From Anatilimnocola floriformis (GTDB taxonomy: Bacteria > Planctomycetota > Planctomycetia > Pirellulales > Pirellulaceae), in NCBI RefSeq assembly GCF_024256385.1, contig NZ_JAMLFW010000002.1, positions 1,178,001-1,242,000 on the forward strand: a DNA stretch of 64,000 nt, written 5' to 3'. Positions 43,901 to 53,121 of this stretch are shown here, one piece after another; within the stretch, counting starts at the first letter, position 1; each line of letters opens with the position of its first letter. Both the position numbers and the translations under genes were made by a program. The notes under the pieces were generated by a model. That model was not told the DNA's origin. It saw nothing but the letters and a program-made list of their open reading frames with translations, and did not search any database.

Positions 43901-44715
43901 GAGTCACCACCGGCGCAGCGGCGCAAGAGCAACAACACCGCATCGGCTTGCGCCAGCGTGCTTGCCGATTTCAATTCACTTTCGAGTCGATCGAGCAGCG
44001 CATCGAGTTCAGCGGGCAGCACCTGATCGTGGCAGTGTTGCGGATCGACGAGGCAGCGAGTCGCCGTGACGAGTTGTCGGCTGGTTTCGAGCACGTCGTT
44101 GATTTTCGCGGCTTGCTCTTCGGCAACGAGCCGGCGAATCATCACGAGTTGCGATTCCACAAAGTTGGCAATCCGCGCCACGCGGCCCCGAATGACCGAC
44201 GCGTGCGAAACAGCAACCAACTCGGGAAAGCCCGTCACGGCTACTTGATGTCGCAGCGCGTCGACATAAGCGGTCATGTCGGAATGGGCCAGATACCAAA
44301 CACGCCGCATGCCCCCTTCCGACTGCTGAAACATCCGGCCGTAGCCATCGAGCAGCGAGCTGCAAGTATTCATGTACGCCGAGAGAAACAACATTTGCTC
44401 CGAGCGCTCCTGCGCGGTCGCCGAGCGCTTCAGCTCTTCGCGCGTCTCGGCAAGTTCTTCGCGTTGCAGCCGCAGTTCCATACTCTGCAGCAAGATCGTC
44501 ACCACCACGCCGGCAAACGCCAAGCCGCCAAAGAGCGCCGAAACGGCGGAATAGGTATCGCCCAGCGGACTCGTCCACTCGGTGGGCATGTAATGTGGCG
44601 CGACGCCGACGATCAACCAAATGAGAAAGACGCACCCCAGTGATCCTCCCATGATCGCCAGAGCACGAGGACCAAAGGAAAGTTGCAGCTCGAGCTTATC
44701 TTGCGGTTCGATCAT
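43897..44715 (-). CDS. Membrane protein with coiled coil, unknown
   Basis: A 272-residue protein beginning MIEPQDKLELQLSFGPRALA. Two transmembrane helices (about residues 20-40 and 55-78), then a Glu/Arg-rich coiled coil (LRLQREELAETREELKRSAT) and a soluble helical domain. Resembles proteins of the DUF4760/phage-abortive-infection-adjacent type in overall shape, but no family is assigned. Confidence 0.7.
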   Translation of the reverse strand: MIEPQDKLELQLSFGPRALAIMGGSLGCVFLIWLIVGVAPHYMPTEWTSPLGDTYSAVSALFGGLAFAGVVVTILLQSMELRLQREELAETREELKRSATAQERSEQMLFLSAYMNTCSSLLDGYGRMFQQSEGGMRRVWYLAHSDMTAYVDALRHQVAVTGFPELVAVSHASVIRGRVARIANFVESQLVMIRRLVAEEQAAKINDVLETSRQLVTATRCLVDPQHCHDQVLPAELDALLDRLESELKSASTLAQADAVLLLLRRCAGGDS

Positions 44716-44778
44716 GGTTTCGTGGGAGTTCCGGCGTTAGAGATGTAAGCAGGAACTCCAACTTACCCACTACCGAGC

Positions 44779-45333
44779 CTACGCTGTCGGCGGAAAAAAG
44801 TTATCGACTTGCGCAGAAAAGCCGGGCAGCTCAGGCGATTCGATGGTTTGTGCTGCCAGCACGACGCGCGGCACTTGGTTCGGCTTGTGAATCGTCACCG
44901 TTCGGCTGCGCGGCATGATCACCCAAACTTCTTGCACACCCGCCGACAGCCACAACTCCACCTTGGCTTCCACTTCATAGGCGAGGTCGTTCGGCGAGAC
45001 GACTTCTACTGCCAGATCCGGCGACACGGGAATGTAGCCTTCGAGGGGTAAGCTAGAGAGCCGTGAACGACGAACGAATGCGACATCAGGCTTGCGAACT
45101 TGCTCTGGGTCACGTGGAAAACAGCGAAAGCCGGCATCGACGGGAAGGACCCAGCCGACTTGCGGTTGAATCACCAAGTGCAATGCGGCAGCAACCTTCC
45201 CAGCGATCCAACTGGTTTCACCGCTCATGTTCAGTTCCACCAGTTCGCCGTTGACCAACTCGTAGATGTGACCATCATCCTGCCGAGCCAGTAGATCGGC
45301 GGCTTTCAATTTCGGAAGATCGGCGATGCTCAT
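44779..45333 (-). CDS. Uma2-family (DUF820) nuclease-like protein
   Basis: A 184-residue protein beginning MSIADLPKLKAADLLARQDD. Typical segments are YELVNGELVEL, RKPDVAFVRR, DLAVEVVSPNDLAYEVEAKV and GVQEVWVIMPRSRTVTIH, which contain the PD-(D/E)xK residues. These genes multiply in planctomycetes and cyanobacteria; physiological role is uncertain. Confidence 0.9.
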   Translation of the reverse strand: MSIADLPKLKAADLLARQDDGHIYELVNGELVELNMSGETSWIAGKVAAALHLVIQPQVGWVLPVDAGFRCFPRDPEQVRKPDVAFVRRSRLSSLPLEGYIPVSPDLAVEVVSPNDLAYEVEAKVELWLSAGVQEVWVIMPRSRTVTIHKPNQVPRVVLAAQTIESPELPGFSAQVDNFFPPTA

Positions 45334-45386
45334 ATTTGTGCTCCAGTGCGCAGCAAGCTTAATTATTATACTGCGCGACCTGAGGA

Positions 45387-46265
45387 TTATGGCTTCCCCC
45401 GGTTGGCTGCGTAAATCTTCATTGCATCCGGCATCCAACCCTTCAGGTCGTTGATCCGCGTGCCGTGGCTGGGATGGGTCGACATGAACTCGGGCCGGCC
45501 CTGGCTGTTGCCGGTCGCTTCTTGCATTCGTTCCCAGAAGTGAATCGACTCTTGCGGATCAAAACCCGCTGCCGCCATCAACAGCAGACCCATGTGATCG
45601 GCTTCGGATTCGTGGCCGCGGCCGTAGCTCATGATTCCGTACTTCGCGCCGGCATTGAGCAATTGCAAGACGCTCTGACGTTGTTCGGGACTCATGTCGG
45701 CAATCGAACCATTCGCCGATTGCAGCGCGATATTGGCCATCTTCGTTTGTGCCATGCGTTCCGCGCCATGACGGCCGAGCGCGTGCGAGATTTCATGTCC
45801 CAGCACAGTGGCCAAGCCCGCTTCGTTTTTGGCGACGGGCAAGATGCCGGTGTAGACCACCATCTTGCCGCCCGGCAGGCAAAACGCGTTCACTTCTTTG
45901 CTATCGACGACTTCGACAGCCCATTTCATATCAGGCGGCGTGACGCCGATGGCTGCGAGGAATTGCGGATTCTTCGTCGCGGCAATCAACCGCTTGGCGA
46001 CATCCTTCACTTCGGCGACTTCCATCCCGCCTTTCACGACGCGCGCCTCACTGAGCGTTTCGTTAAACGCCTGCAGCCCGAGCGCCTGCTCTTCTTGCGG
46101 GCTCAGTTCCACGATCTGATGCCGACCAAAGGGAGCGGGCTGACACCCCTTGATGGCCATCCAGCCGATCGCCGCAAGTCCCAACAAGATCGGCACGAAC
46201 CGCGCCACCAACGGCATCGAACGCCGCTGCCGAGGATCGTAGTTTTGCTCGTAATCGCTGGACAT
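45387..46265 (-). CDS. M48 family metallopeptidase
   Basis: A 292-residue protein with N-terminal anchor (LVARFVPILLGLAAIGWMAI). The zinc motif HEISH lies in ATVLGHEISHALGRHGAE and the third ligand Glu in GHESEADHMGLLLM. Matches LoiP/YcaL/YggG-type peptidases that degrade misfolded envelope proteins. Likely periplasmic. Confidence 0.92.
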   Translation of the reverse strand: MSSDYEQNYDPRQRRSMPLVARFVPILLGLAAIGWMAIKGCQPAPFGRHQIVELSPQEEQALGLQAFNETLSEARVVKGGMEVAEVKDVAKRLIAATKNPQFLAAIGVTPPDMKWAVEVVDSKEVNAFCLPGGKMVVYTGILPVAKNEAGLATVLGHEISHALGRHGAERMAQTKMANIALQSANGSIADMSPEQRQSVLQLLNAGAKYGIMSYGRGHESEADHMGLLLMAAAGFDPQESIHFWERMQEATGNSQGRPEFMSTHPSHGTRINDLKGWMPDAMKIYAANRGKP

Positions 46266-46436
46266 AGGGACCTCGGGGAAAGGCAGAAGTGAGAAGGCAG
46301 AACGCAGAAGTAAGACAGAAGTTTGTCCTCACTGATTATGCCAATTGGCTTGCGCAGCTGGTATGGTACGAGACGGAATAGCTCTCCCCACTTTTGCATT
46401 CTGCCTTCTTCGTTCTGCATTTCCTCGGAGCCCGCC

Positions 46437-47777
46437 ATGACTCACTCGCCGCGCAAACCCTCTCGTCGTTTGTTCCTCCAAGCCGCCGCCGCTTCGGCGC
46501 TTGCTGTTCCCTTTTATGTGAAGTCGCTCCGCTCGGCGCCGCCGAGCGAGACCGTACGGCATGCGAGCTTCGGCGCGTCGGGCATGGCCGGCGCCGATTT
46601 GAATGCGATCGCCAAGGCGCCGAATGTGAAGCTCGTCTGCGTCGCCGACGTCGACACGTCGCATACGGCGGCGATCAAAAACATTGCTCCCGACTGCCGC
46701 ATCTATCAAGACTGGCGCGAGATGCTCGCCAAGGAAAGCAAGAATCTCGACAGCGTGAATGTCTCGACGCCCGATCACATGCACGCCCCGATGGGCCTCA
46801 GTGCGATGAACTTCGGCCTCGCCGTGTATGGTCAAAAGCCACTGGCCCACAACGTGAGCGAATGTCGCCAACTGACCGAAAAGGCCAAGGAAAAGAAGCT
46901 CGTCACGCAGATGGGCATTCAAGTCCACAGCAGCAATGAATATCGGATGGCCGTCGCGCTCGTGCAGGCCGGCGCGATCGGCCTGGTGAAGGAAGTGCAC
47001 ACTTGGAGCAATAAGAAGTGGGGCGACGGCTCGCCGCTGCCGACGCGCACGGACACGCCGCCGGCCAGTTTGAATTGGGATCTGTGGCTCGGCGTCGCAG
47101 CCGATCGGCCGTTCATCGGCGGCGGTTACTATCATCCCGGCAACTGGCGCAAACGGCTCGACTTCGGTACCGGCACGTTCGGCGACATGGGTTGCCACAT
47201 CTACGATCCGGTCTTCGCAGCCCTCGCCCTCACCGCGCCTCTCTCGGTGAAGAGTACCGGCCCCGTGCCGACGGCCACGAACTGGGCCAACGACGCGGTC
47301 GTTCAATACACATTCCCCGGCACCAAGTTCTCCGAAGGGAAAACGGTTTCCGTCACGTGGTACGACGGCGACGCCAAACCGCCACAAACGATCAGCGATC
47401 TCGTCGGCGGCAAGATTCCCGATCAGGGTAGCGTCTTCATCGGCACGAAGGGTCTCATGGTGTTGCCGCACGTCAGCGCGCCGCGCCTGCTCGAGCTCGA
47501 CGGCAAAAAGGAACTCCCCTTCGATCGTCCGAAGCTCGACGGCCAAAACCACTGGCATCAATTCGTCGACGCCGTCCGTGGCAAAGGCGAAACCAGCGCC
47601 CCCTTCAGCTACAGCGGCTTGCTCACCGAATCGGTCCTCCTCGGCGGCGTCGCCTGCCGTTTCCCCGGCGAAACACTCGAGTGGAACGCCGAGAAGATTC
47701 AGTTCAGCAACAAACCCGATGCCAATCAGTACCTGAAGCGCGAATACCGCAAAGGCTGGGAAGTGCTGCCGGGGTAA
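46437..47777 (+). CDS. Gfo/Idh/MocA family oxidoreductase, Tat-exported
   Basis: A 446-residue protein beginning MTHSPRKPSRRLFLQAAAAS, a twin-arginine signal. The Rossmann half (GASGMAGADLNAIAKAPNVKL, VADVDTSHTAAIK, VNVSTPDHMHAPMGL) and the EKPLAHN-equivalent QKPLAHN are family features; the C-terminal half has WGDGSPLPTRTDTPPASLNWDLW. Planctomycetes have many such exported enzymes of sugar metabolism. NAD(P) dependence is inferred. Confidence 0.9.
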   Translation: MTHSPRKPSRRLFLQAAAASALAVPFYVKSLRSAPPSETVRHASFGASGMAGADLNAIAKAPNVKLVCVADVDTSHTAAIKNIAPDCRIYQDWREMLAKESKNLDSVNVSTPDHMHAPMGLSAMNFGLAVYGQKPLAHNVSECRQLTEKAKEKKLVTQMGIQVHSSNEYRMAVALVQAGAIGLVKEVHTWSNKKWGDGSPLPTRTDTPPASLNWDLWLGVAADRPFIGGGYYHPGNWRKRLDFGTGTFGDMGCHIYDPVFAALALTAPLSVKSTGPVPTATNWANDAVVQYTFPGTKFSEGKTVSVTWYDGDAKPPQTISDLVGGKIPDQGSVFIGTKGLMVLPHVSAPRLLELDGKKELPFDRPKLDGQNHWHQFVDAVRGKGETSAPFSYSGLLTESVLLGGVACRFPGETLEWNAEKIQFSNKPDANQYLKREYRKGWEVLPG

Positions 47778-47798
47778 GGAACTTTTATCGCTTAGACC

Positions 47799-48004
47799 CC
47801 ACCGAGCTTGCTCGGTGGTGAACTGATTTTGCACTAGCACGATCACCAAGAACTTCGCCTGCCCCCACCGAGCTCGCTCGGTGGAGCAAATGATTAACGT
47901 TGCCACAAACATTCGCTCCACCGACACAAGGTCGGTGGGGGCGGATCATTTCGGCCCGTCGGACTGGTGCAGAATCACTGTGCTCCACCGAGCAAGCTCG
48001 GTGG
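47799..48004. repeat. Cluster of REP palindromes on the left of the transposase
   Basis: Four copies: 47,799-47,818, 47,865-47,884, 47,918-47,938 and 47,985-48,004. Core forms are CCACCGAGCAAGCTCGGTGG and CCACCGACACAAGGTCGGTGG. Related copies lie right of the transposase and at 56,147 and 56,234. Confidence 0.85.
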
Positions 48005-48033
48005 GGGGCAAAACAGTTTATCGGAGCAAAACG

Positions 48034-48804
48034 ATGACCTCGCCAACTTATACGCCGCCGCACGTCACGGCCGCGTATCAGTTGCAGTGGTCATACTCCA
48101 TCTTCTGGCACGAGACGCCAACTGATTTCGAGTGGCTTGAAACGTTGAAATCGGCCGTTGAGCCCGACGGCCTGCACCTCCTGAAACATCATTTCGAGCC
48201 GCCACATACCAGCCAGTTTCTTATCAGCTCGCTCCCCGCAGTCACGCCGCTGCTGATTGCGCAGCGCGTCAAAGGACGACTGCAACATCTTCTCCGCCTC
48301 GGGCCACGAACATTCAGGCGGAACTATGCGCTGCGAAGTGTCGGTTCGACCAAGCGCGAGAAGGTAGAAGCCTACGTCGCTTCGCAGCTGAGGCACCATC
48401 CCTTGGCTGATCCGCGCGTGGCAGCGCGCTTCGAGAAATATCAGATTCATTCCCCGGCGATCGATCTGGCGGCCCCGCAAGAAACGGCGCATGCCAGGTA
48501 CTGGTACAACTTGCACTGCGTGTTTGTGATGCGCGATCGCGAGCGTCACGTGCAAGAGACGACGCTATCCACGATTCAAACGACGCTCATCAAAGCAGCC
48601 GAGAAGAAAGAGCATCGGTTGTCACGAGCGGGAATCTTGCCCGATCACATTCACCTGGCCGTCGGCTGCAATCTGCACGAGTCGCCGGAAGAGATTGTGC
48701 TTTCGTATATGAATAACCTCGCGTACGCGACGAAGACGGCGTTGTTTGATTTTGGATATTGGGTGGGGACGTTTGGCGAATACGATTGTGGGGCTATCGA
48801 GTAG
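48034..48804 (+). CDS. REP-associated tyrosine transposase (RAYT-like)
   Basis: A 256-residue protein beginning MTSPTYTPPHVTAAYQLQWS. The HUH-type motif is GILPDHIHLAVGC, and MNNLAYATKTALFDFG resembles the C-terminal helix of Y1 transposases, although the catalytic Tyr was not located with certainty. It is bracketed on both sides by REP palindromes, the normal arrangement for RAYT genes that spread REP elements. Confidence 0.75.
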   Translation: MTSPTYTPPHVTAAYQLQWSYSIFWHETPTDFEWLETLKSAVEPDGLHLLKHHFEPPHTSQFLISSLPAVTPLLIAQRVKGRLQHLLRLGPRTFRRNYALRSVGSTKREKVEAYVASQLRHHPLADPRVAARFEKYQIHSPAIDLAAPQETAHARYWYNLHCVFVMRDRERHVQETTLSTIQTTLIKAAEKKEHRLSRAGILPDHIHLAVGCNLHESPEEIVLSYMNNLAYATKTALFDFGYWVGTFGEYDCGAIE

Positions 48805-48828
48805 ATTTGCTCAACGCAATCATTCGCT

Positions 48829-48893
48829 CCACCGACACGAGGTCGGTGGGGGCGGGCGCGGCGGTTGTGTATTCTGTTGCAGAAGCTCGGTGG
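48829..48893. repeat. REP palindrome and half-site right of the transposase
   Basis: A full unit CCACCGACACGAGGTCGGTGG at 48,829-48,849 and a half unit AGCTCGGTGG at 48,884-48,893. Mirrors the left cluster. Confidence 0.8.
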
Positions 48894-49007
48894 GGGCCTA
48901 AGAGGCGCAAAATCAGACTCAGCCTGCGGACGTTTTTGCTCGCGACGACGTTGCTTGCCATCTTTCTCGCAGGCGACAGCTACGCGCATTTCCCCGAACT
49001 AAAATAG
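48894..49007 (+). pseudogene. Possible remnant of a small LRT-type membrane protein
   Basis: Short frame with LSLRTFLLATTLLAIFLAG, a segment found at the N-terminus of many planctomycete membrane proteins, cut off by the REP units upstream. Only a fragment; coding value is doubtful. Confidence 0.3.
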
Positions 49008-49011
49008 ACCC

Positions 49012-49452
49012 ATGTCAGCCCCCAATCCCTATGCTTCCCCAGCCGAAATCGTCGACGCCGAGGTCGCCAAACTGCGCCAACGTGATGAGTTGTTGCCGGT
49101 GGCGATCACACTTATCGTGTTTTCGGTCCTGTGGATTTTTCTCGGGCTGAATGGCCTCGCGTTCTTCTACATCACAACCGCGATCGCCTCGGCCGAAGCT
49201 CAACCTGGTGCGTTCGATGGCGTGTGGCTGCCGATGTTGGGCATCGCGACCACCATCCTCTACCAGTTCGTGTTGCTCTCGGGCGCATTCAGCATGGTTC
49301 GCAAGGGCTCGTATGTGTGGGCCTTCGCCACCTGCTGCCTGGCCTGCGTTCCCATTCTCACTCCCTGTTATTTTCTCGGCATGATTCCGGGCATCTGGGG
49401 TATCATCGTCCTGCGCCGACCTCATGTGCGGGCTGCTTTCCGTACGAACTGA
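49012..49452 (+). CDS. Four-helix membrane protein, unknown
   Basis: A 146-residue protein beginning MSAPNPYASPAEIVDAEVAK with four hydrophobic spans. The NPYASP start is common in planctomycete membrane proteins. Function unknown. Confidence 0.75.
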   Translation: MSAPNPYASPAEIVDAEVAKLRQRDELLPVAITLIVFSVLWIFLGLNGLAFFYITTAIASAEAQPGAFDGVWLPMLGIATTILYQFVLLSGAFSMVRKGSYVWAFATCCLACVPILTPCYFLGMIPGIWGIIVLRRPHVRAAFRTN

Positions 49453-49460
49453 ATGCCATC

Positions 49461-49841
49461 ATGACCGACATCACCGAAGAGCAATTCGCCGCCGTTCAGG
49501 CTCTACCGCCAGCCGAGCGCTATGCCTATTTCCTCCGCTACGTGACCGAGAGCGAAGAGTTGTGGACGCTGCGCAATGCCGAGGACTTTGTGATGTACTC
49601 CGACGAGAACGGTCGCGAGTTGGTGCCGGTTTGGCCGCATCGGCGGTTTGCGGAGGCGTGTGCCGACTCGGCTTGGGATGAGACGGTGGCGTTCAAGATT
49701 GATCTCGATCGCTGGTTGGCCGCGTGGACGCCGGGGTTGGAAACCGAGGGCCGCTTGGTGGCCGTCTTTCCACTGGCCAACGATCAGGGCGTGATCGTTT
49801 CGCCCGAGCAACTCGCCGCCGATCTGGAAAAGTTGCCCTAA
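49461..49841 (+). CDS. DUF2750 protein
   Basis: A 126-residue protein beginning MTDITEEQFAAVQALPPAER. YFLRYVTESEELWTLRN and WPHRRFAEACADSAW are the DUF2750 pattern. Function unknown in this family. Eight bases after the previous gene. Confidence 0.8.
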   Translation: MTDITEEQFAAVQALPPAERYAYFLRYVTESEELWTLRNAEDFVMYSDENGRELVPVWPHRRFAEACADSAWDETVAFKIDLDRWLAAWTPGLETEGRLVAVFPLANDQGVIVSPEQLAADLEKLP

Positions 49842-50307
49842 GGCGCACTCGGAAAATCCCGACAGACTTGTCTGGTCACTAGCCGTGCGTATAATGAACT
49901 CTTGTGCACTTATCTACTGCTGGAGGAATCCAACAGAGGCCGGTCGGGGTGCGCGCGGACCTCGGCGGGTCGAAAATGGTGAGCGAAGAGCGCGGCGGTC
50001 GGCTGTTCGCCTCCCGTGGCGGTGCGGCAGGCTGGTGATCGAGGGTTATAGAGGTGTTATAAAAGGTTGTAGCCCAGCGATGTGTTTTTTACGCAATCAC
50101 TTGTCATTAAATGACTTATGGTCAAATCGAAATTCTAATAACCTGTTATATTCCATCGGCGGTTACTGGCCCTGATCGGTGCAGATCGAGCAGCTGGGCA
50201 GTGGCCGATTTTGGTTGGCGCGAGGGACCGCAGGGCGTATTTTCGGAGTCCAGTCGACAGTTGGTCGTAGGGCATTGGTCCGTCCGACAGAAAACGGAGT
50301 CAGCATC
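49842..50307 (+). other. Gene-free leader with a good promoter
   Basis: A sigma70-like promoter (TTGTCT at 49,868-49,873, 16-base gap, TATAAT at 49,890-49,895) starts a 400-base leader with several GC-rich potential hairpins, an AT-rich segment (TTGTCATTAAATGACTTATG) and a partial second-class REP. Leads into the transglutaminase-like gene. Might contain a regulatory RNA; no structure is proven. Confidence 0.45.
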
Positions 50308-52374
50308 ATGGGTTCAACCAACTTGCCAACCTTCGCGCGAGGAAGACGCGTCCTTTCGCGGGAGCGAAAGGCGACTTTGATTGGCTGCCTCCTTTCCGTC
50401 CTTTGCGCAACGGCAGCGGCTCAGGAAGCGAAACAAGAACTGACGCTGACGGCGGCGGAGATTCTCGCCCGTTCGGCGAGTCGCAATGTGCGCCTCAGCG
50501 ACGACGGCAAAGCGATCGTACCGCTGCCCGGTTTGTTGATCGAGGACGACGGCGCGGCCGCGGGTTTTTCGTACAAGCCGAACGAAGAGCTATTGAGCAA
50601 CGAGACCGTGGCCGTCAAGCGCTTGATGATCCGCTATTTGCGACAGCCGTTTGAGCACAAGGCCTGGCTGCTGGTGGGTCACACGGGGAACGATTTGAAA
50701 GTCGTCATCAATGACGAGGCGGTCGAGTTGCCGGAGCCGACCAAGGCTGGCAATTATTGGAAGCGTTACGAGATCCCCAGCAAATTGCTGCGGCGGGGTG
50801 CGAACGAAATTGCCTTGAGTGGTGGCGGCAAACTCTGGATCGCGCGGCGCGACGATCTCGATGAACGCGTGCCACGGCAGCAGACCGAGCAGCGGAGCTA
50901 CAAACGTGATCCTGCTGGCGAGAAGTCGCTGAAGCTCGGCCCGAACAATGACATCGAAGGGGAATACTATGTTCGTTTGTATCTCGACGGCTATCACTCG
51001 CAGTTGGAGCATCATGTTCTGCGGCTGAACATTCCCACGGCGATCAATCTTCGCGGAGAGGGAATCGCGCCGCAGAAATTCAAAATGTATAGCCTCCCTT
51101 TTGACGTCGAAGGGAACAGCCTGTCGATGTCGCTGTTCGAACGCCGCGACGATGAGTATCGGAACACCGAGCTATTTCAAGTCGACCGCCGAACCGCACT
51201 GACGCGCGAACAGACAGAGCGTTCGCACGATTTGGAACTCTCTTTTCTCCAGGTTCTTCCGGGCACGCCCACGAAGATCACCGGCTTGACGTTCATTGCG
51301 GATGTCGAAGTGACGGCGAGCGACGTTCGCACCAAGATCACCGCGCAGCACAATCCACCGATCCCCGGCGATGCAGAATTTGCTTTCGAAGATCTCGCTC
51401 ACCCGCGCCTCGCCGAGTTCCGCAAACAGCACTCACTCGATGACGTGATCAAAGGTTGCACGACCGATCTGCAGCGAATGGAGAAGCTGGCGATTTGGAC
51501 TTCGCAGCTTTGGACCAAGGGGCATCTCGGCAAGATTTATCCGCAATGGGACGCGCACGACATTCTGAAGAAGCACGACGACGGCACGCCGGTCGGCGGG
51601 TTTTGTCAGCAGTTCAACATCGTCTTTCTGCAAGCCTGCGAGAGCGTGGGGATGCCGGGGCGCTGCGTGTCGATCGGCGCGGGTGATCACGGCGTGAAGA
51701 TTCGGAGCGGCCATGAGGTCGTCGAGATCTGGTCGAACGAGCACAACAAATGGATCTACGTCGACGGCCAGGCCGCGTGGTACTTCGTCGATAAGGAAAC
51801 GCGCACGCCGCTGAATTTGCTCGAACTGCGCGAACGGCAACTCGCCGTGCTGGTCGATAAAGTGGCTTCGGCCAATGCGCCGCGGCCTGTCGATGTGGTC
51901 GTACTCGCGCCGAGTCCCTACGAATGGAAGGGGCTGCAAGAGTGGCCGGCGTTTGCCGAGTTGCGGATGATTCCGCACACGCGCTTTCTCGATGGCAAAT
52001 TACCGTTGCCGGTCAATCAAGGCATGCGCGGTTGGTTCTGGACCGGGCATCGTGTGTGGACCGACGAACTGTATCCCGGCTCGGTGCTCTATAAGAATTT
52101 TGTCGCCAGTCCTCACGCGTGGAACTGGCCCATCAATCAAACGCATCTCGAGTTGCAACACGCCGCGAAGGCCGGCGAGCTCGACGTGAAGTGCACGCAT
52201 AACATGCCGAGCTTTGCGAAGTTCGTCACGCAGATCGACGATCAGCCTGAGCGTGTTGTCGACAAAGTCAACTTCACTTGGCCGTTGCACGACGGCGAGA
52301 ATCGGCTGCAAGTTCGCGCGGTGAATGTGCACGGCGTGCGCGGGCCGACGAGCTGGATCAAAGTCAGCCGCTGA
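50308..52374 (+). CDS. Exported transglutaminase-like protein
   Basis: A 688-residue protein starting at ATG 50,308 with CGGAG upstream. Signal peptide ends near AAAQ. Residues 50-390 are beta-rich; the transglutaminase core has the Cys in GTPVGGFCQQFNIVFLQACE, the His in GHEVVEIWSNEHNK and the Asp in WIYVDGQAAWYF. Such proteins are proteases or cross-linkers in the periplasm. The C-terminal Fn3-like end lacks a membrane anchor. Confidence 0.85.
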   Translation: MGSTNLPTFARGRRVLSRERKATLIGCLLSVLCATAAAQEAKQELTLTAAEILARSASRNVRLSDDGKAIVPLPGLLIEDDGAAAGFSYKPNEELLSNETVAVKRLMIRYLRQPFEHKAWLLVGHTGNDLKVVINDEAVELPEPTKAGNYWKRYEIPSKLLRRGANEIALSGGGKLWIARRDDLDERVPRQQTEQRSYKRDPAGEKSLKLGPNNDIEGEYYVRLYLDGYHSQLEHHVLRLNIPTAINLRGEGIAPQKFKMYSLPFDVEGNSLSMSLFERRDDEYRNTELFQVDRRTALTREQTERSHDLELSFLQVLPGTPTKITGLTFIADVEVTASDVRTKITAQHNPPIPGDAEFAFEDLAHPRLAEFRKQHSLDDVIKGCTTDLQRMEKLAIWTSQLWTKGHLGKIYPQWDAHDILKKHDDGTPVGGFCQQFNIVFLQACESVGMPGRCVSIGAGDHGVKIRSGHEVVEIWSNEHNKWIYVDGQAAWYFVDKETRTPLNLLELRERQLAVLVDKVASANAPRPVDVVVLAPSPYEWKGLQEWPAFAELRMIPHTRFLDGKLPLPVNQGMRGWFWTGHRVWTDELYPGSVLYKNFVASPHAWNWPINQTHLELQHAAKAGELDVKCTHNMPSFAKFVTQIDDQPERVVDKVNFTWPLHDGENRLQVRAVNVHGVRGPTSWIKVSR

Positions 52375-52429
52375 AATCTCAGCGAATCAGTATCGGTAAT
52401 GATTGCGATACAACCGGCACATTCCTCTA

Positions 52430-52458
52430 TTGACACTGTCATATGACAGTGTAATATT
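52430..52458 (+). promoter_or_regulatory. MerR-type promoter/operator with perfect 20-bp palindrome
   Basis: TTGACA at 52,430-52,435, palindrome ACACTGTCATATGACAGTGT at 52,433-52,452 overlapping the spacer, and TAATAT/AATATT as -10. This is the design of MerR-regulated promoters. It lies 12 bases before the MerR gene start. Confidence 0.75.
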
Positions 52459-52463
52459 CAATT

Positions 52464-53066
52464 ATGAGCGATTTGTGGCGAATCGAAGAACTGCAAGCCA
52501 TTGCCGAACAGGCCTTGGCGGCGACTTTGCCCGAAGCCGATTTGTCGGGCCGGGTGCGAGCGGTGCCCGACGCCCGCACGATTCGCTATTACACAACGAT
52601 CGGCTTGCTCGATCGCGCCACGGAGATGCGCGGCCGGACTGCTTATTACGGCAGACGGCATGTGTTGCAGCTCGTCGCGATCAAGCAGTTGCAAGCGACT
52701 GGGATGTCGCTGGAACAAGTGCAACAGAAGTTGGCCGGCGTAACGACTCGCAAGCTGACTGACATCGCCGGCCTGCCCCACAACTTTTGGGATCGGCCGT
52801 TGCTGGCAAAAACCATCGCGCCACGGACTGCAGCGGCACCTATCGCCGACCGCGCGAACTTTTGGGCGGCGGCTGTGGCTCCTGCATCCGAGTTGCCGGT
52901 GGTCAGCGAAGCACAGACAGTGATGCGTTTGCCACTCGCGCCGGGCGTCTCGCTCGAACTCGCGGGCGGCGCGGCGAATCAATTGACAGCCGACAACGCG
53001 GCGGCCCTTCGTCCCGCGCTCGAACAACTCGCACAGGAGCTGAAACGACTCGGCATTACTTCTTAA
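52464..53066 (+). CDS. MerR-family transcriptional regulator
   Basis: A 200-residue protein with MerR winged helix (ARTIRYYTTIGLLDRATEMR; YYGRRHVLQLVAIKQLQATG; LEQVQQKLAG). C-terminal 100 residues carry no Cys metal site, so the effector is unknown. The 20-bp operator in its own promoter implies autoregulation. The VIT-VWA fusion gene starts 55 bases downstream and may be part of the same operon. Confidence 0.85.
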   Translation: MSDLWRIEELQAIAEQALAATLPEADLSGRVRAVPDARTIRYYTTIGLLDRATEMRGRTAYYGRRHVLQLVAIKQLQATGMSLEQVQQKLAGVTTRKLTDIAGLPHNFWDRPLLAKTIAPRTAAAPIADRANFWAAAVAPASELPVVSEAQTVMRLPLAPGVSLELAGGAANQLTADNAAALRPALEQLAQELKRLGITS

Positions 53067-53121
53067 TCGCACGGTTAGCGCATCCCCGACTCCGCTTCTA
53101 TCTTTTCTTCGGAGACTCCCT

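Noticed and set aside
47799-48893. Looked like a CRISPR array because of repeated palindromes
   Set aside because: Units are palindromic, differ in centre, are unevenly spaced and flank a transposase; this is a REP cluster.
48759-49007. A full protein extending across the REP half-sites
   Set aside because: The first part is made of repeat sequence; only the last LSLRTFLLATTL part could be a gene remnant.
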